NCBI GenBank assembly: GCA_036505215.1
Contig: DASXTW010000083.1
Location: 1-6,977 of the forward strand
Direction of reading: 5' to 3'
Length of the DNA: 6,977 nt
From: DASXTW01 sp036505215
Lineage (GTDB): Bacteria; Actinomycetota; UBA4738
The first letter of the stretch is position 1, and the number at the start of each line of letters is the position of its first letter. Of the stretch, positions 6,292 to 6,977 are shown one piece after another. A model generated the notes under the pieces. That model searched no databases. It was not told the DNA's origin and saw only the letters and a program-made list of their open reading frames with translations. Made by a program: the position numbers and the translations under genes.

Positions 6292-6977
6292 ATGTCTAGT
6301 CGAACTCGTGCGGTCCGCCCGTGGTCCGTGGCGCGTGGAACTCATGGTGAGGTCGCGGCTCCGTACTCCGTTGACGGCCGATGGCGGACCATCGGATGGC
6401 TGACCCTCTGTCTTTTGGTGGTCTTCGGGACCGCATTGACTGGTATCCGACCAGGTCACGCGGCTTCATCCGTCGATCGGTTCATCTTCAGTCCAGTCGC
6501 TGACACGTACGTGAACGCGAGCGCCCCCACCACGAGTTATGGCACGTCGGGCTCCATCTGGGTCGACTCGAATCCACAGGAGCAATCGTTTTCTCCGCTT
6601 CGATCTCACCAATATCTCGGGTCGCACCATCGAAGATGTCCGCCTGCGCATGTACCAGACCGACGCCTCTTCCCTGGGCGGTCGTGTCTTTTCGATGACA
6701 TCTACTATCTGGGACGAGACGATTACGTGGAACACGCGGCCGGCGATCGATGGGGCCCCAGCTCGGGAGCTTCAGCGCGGTTTCGACCGGCACGTGGTAC
6801 GAGGCTGACCTGGGTCAAGTCTTATTGACCGAAGGTCCCATGTCGCTGGCCATCGACTCGACGAGCTCGGACGGCGCGAAGTGGGCTAGCCGTCAGTCCC
6901 TGAAGCAGCCGCAACTCATTGTCGAGGTCGACCAGGTGCCCGGTCTGGTCCTGGACGGCCTGAGCCAGATCGCCGAT
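6292..6977 (+). CDS. Secreted DNRLRE-domain protein, frameshifted twice and cut off at the window end
   Basis: The start is ATG 6292 (G-rich sequence and TTGAG upstream); ATG 6265 in the same frame is an alternative. The first 57 residues are an export signal with a long basic n-region, a hydrophobic core TIGWLTLCLLVVFGTALT (33-50) and a likely cleavage after GHA (55-57). The mature part begins with DNRLRE-domain sequence: FSPVADTYVNASAPTTSYG (66-84). The homology then continues in the next frame (LRFDLTNISGRTIEDVRLR ... TWNTRPAIDG) from about 6592. It moves to the third frame (LGSFSAVSTGTWYEADLG ... LKQPQLIVEVDQ) from about 6756 and stays open to the end of the window. Removing one base at each of two homopolymers (6589-6592; 6752-6759) restores a continuous domain of normal order. 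As written, the first frame stops at 6826-6828. DNRLRE domains occur in extracellular and cell-surface proteins, often beside carbohydrate-active or repeat domains; what follows at VPGLVLDGLSQIAD is cut off. Third-position GC of the first 100 codons is about two thirds, lower than in the ATP-grasp gene. This is either a decaying gene or sequence error. Confidence 0.8.
6589..6592 (+). other. Frameshift site 1 in the DNRLRE gene (extra T in TTTT)
   Basis: The frame used up to '...DSNPQEQSF' gives non-homologous sequence after this T run, whereas the next frame reads LRFDLTNISG, the conserved core strand of the domain. Reading three Ts instead of four joins the two into SFLRFDL. Confidence 0.75.
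6752..6759 (+). other. Frameshift site 2 in the DNRLRE gene (extra base in GGGGCCCC)
   Basis: The second frame is homologous up to TWNTRPAIDG and then degenerates to a stop at 6809-6811. The third frame picks up with LGSFSAVSTGTWYEADLG. Deleting one G or one C in this run gives 'IDGPQLGSF' or 'IDGAQLGSF', the arrangement normal for the family. Confidence 0.75.

Noticed and set aside
6589..6759. Programmed ribosomal frameshifting in the DNRLRE gene
   Set aside because: Two shifts in the same direction would be needed, with no classic slippery heptamer, stimulatory stem or stop-adjacent signal; mutation or sequence error is simpler.

Overview
This is a high-GC (roughly two thirds G+C by eye), gene-dense window. 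Every recognisable gene lies on the + strand, with overlapping or nearly abutting neighbours. GC-rich wobble positions, GTG/ATG starts, a secreted DNRLRE-domain protein and this style of surface-polymer locus suggest a soil- or sediment-type high-GC bacterium. Actinomycetota or a relative is my best guess; there is no rRNA or housekeeping marker to prove it.

Layout. (1) 2..511 is the 3' end of a gene that starts before the window. It is a paralogue of the C-terminal nucleotidyltransferase region of the next gene. (2) 508..1989 encodes a thymidylate-kinase-like P-loop domain fused to a nucleotidyltransferase-like domain. (3) 1994..3604 encodes a second, clearly paralogous thymidylate-kinase-like domain, this time fused to an aminoglycoside-phosphotransferase/choline-kinase-like domain. 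(4) 3601..4680 encodes an ATP-grasp ligase. (5) After a 150-base spacer, 4831..6105 encodes a polytopic Wzx/MOP-type polysaccharide flippase. (6) After a 186-base spacer, 6292 to the window end encodes a secreted DNRLRE-domain protein whose reading frame is broken twice by single extra bases.

How they fit. Genes 1-4 are linked by ATGA stop/start overlaps (1/2 and 3/4) and a 4-base gap (2/3), so they are very likely one transcript with coupled translation. Each activates or transfers something with a nucleotide: P-loop kinase, nucleotidyl transfer, APH-type phosphotransfer, ATP-dependent ligation. The flippase next door points to a lipid-linked surface glycan or other polymer that is modified in the cytoplasm and exported. 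Substrates cannot be read from sequence. The most unusual feature is the domain architecture: one P-loop kinase module duplicated and joined to two unrelated transferase modules in adjacent genes, with altered residues at the kinase 'DR' motif in both copies. I saw no RNA genes, CRISPR arrays, insertion sequences, att sites or convincing terminators.
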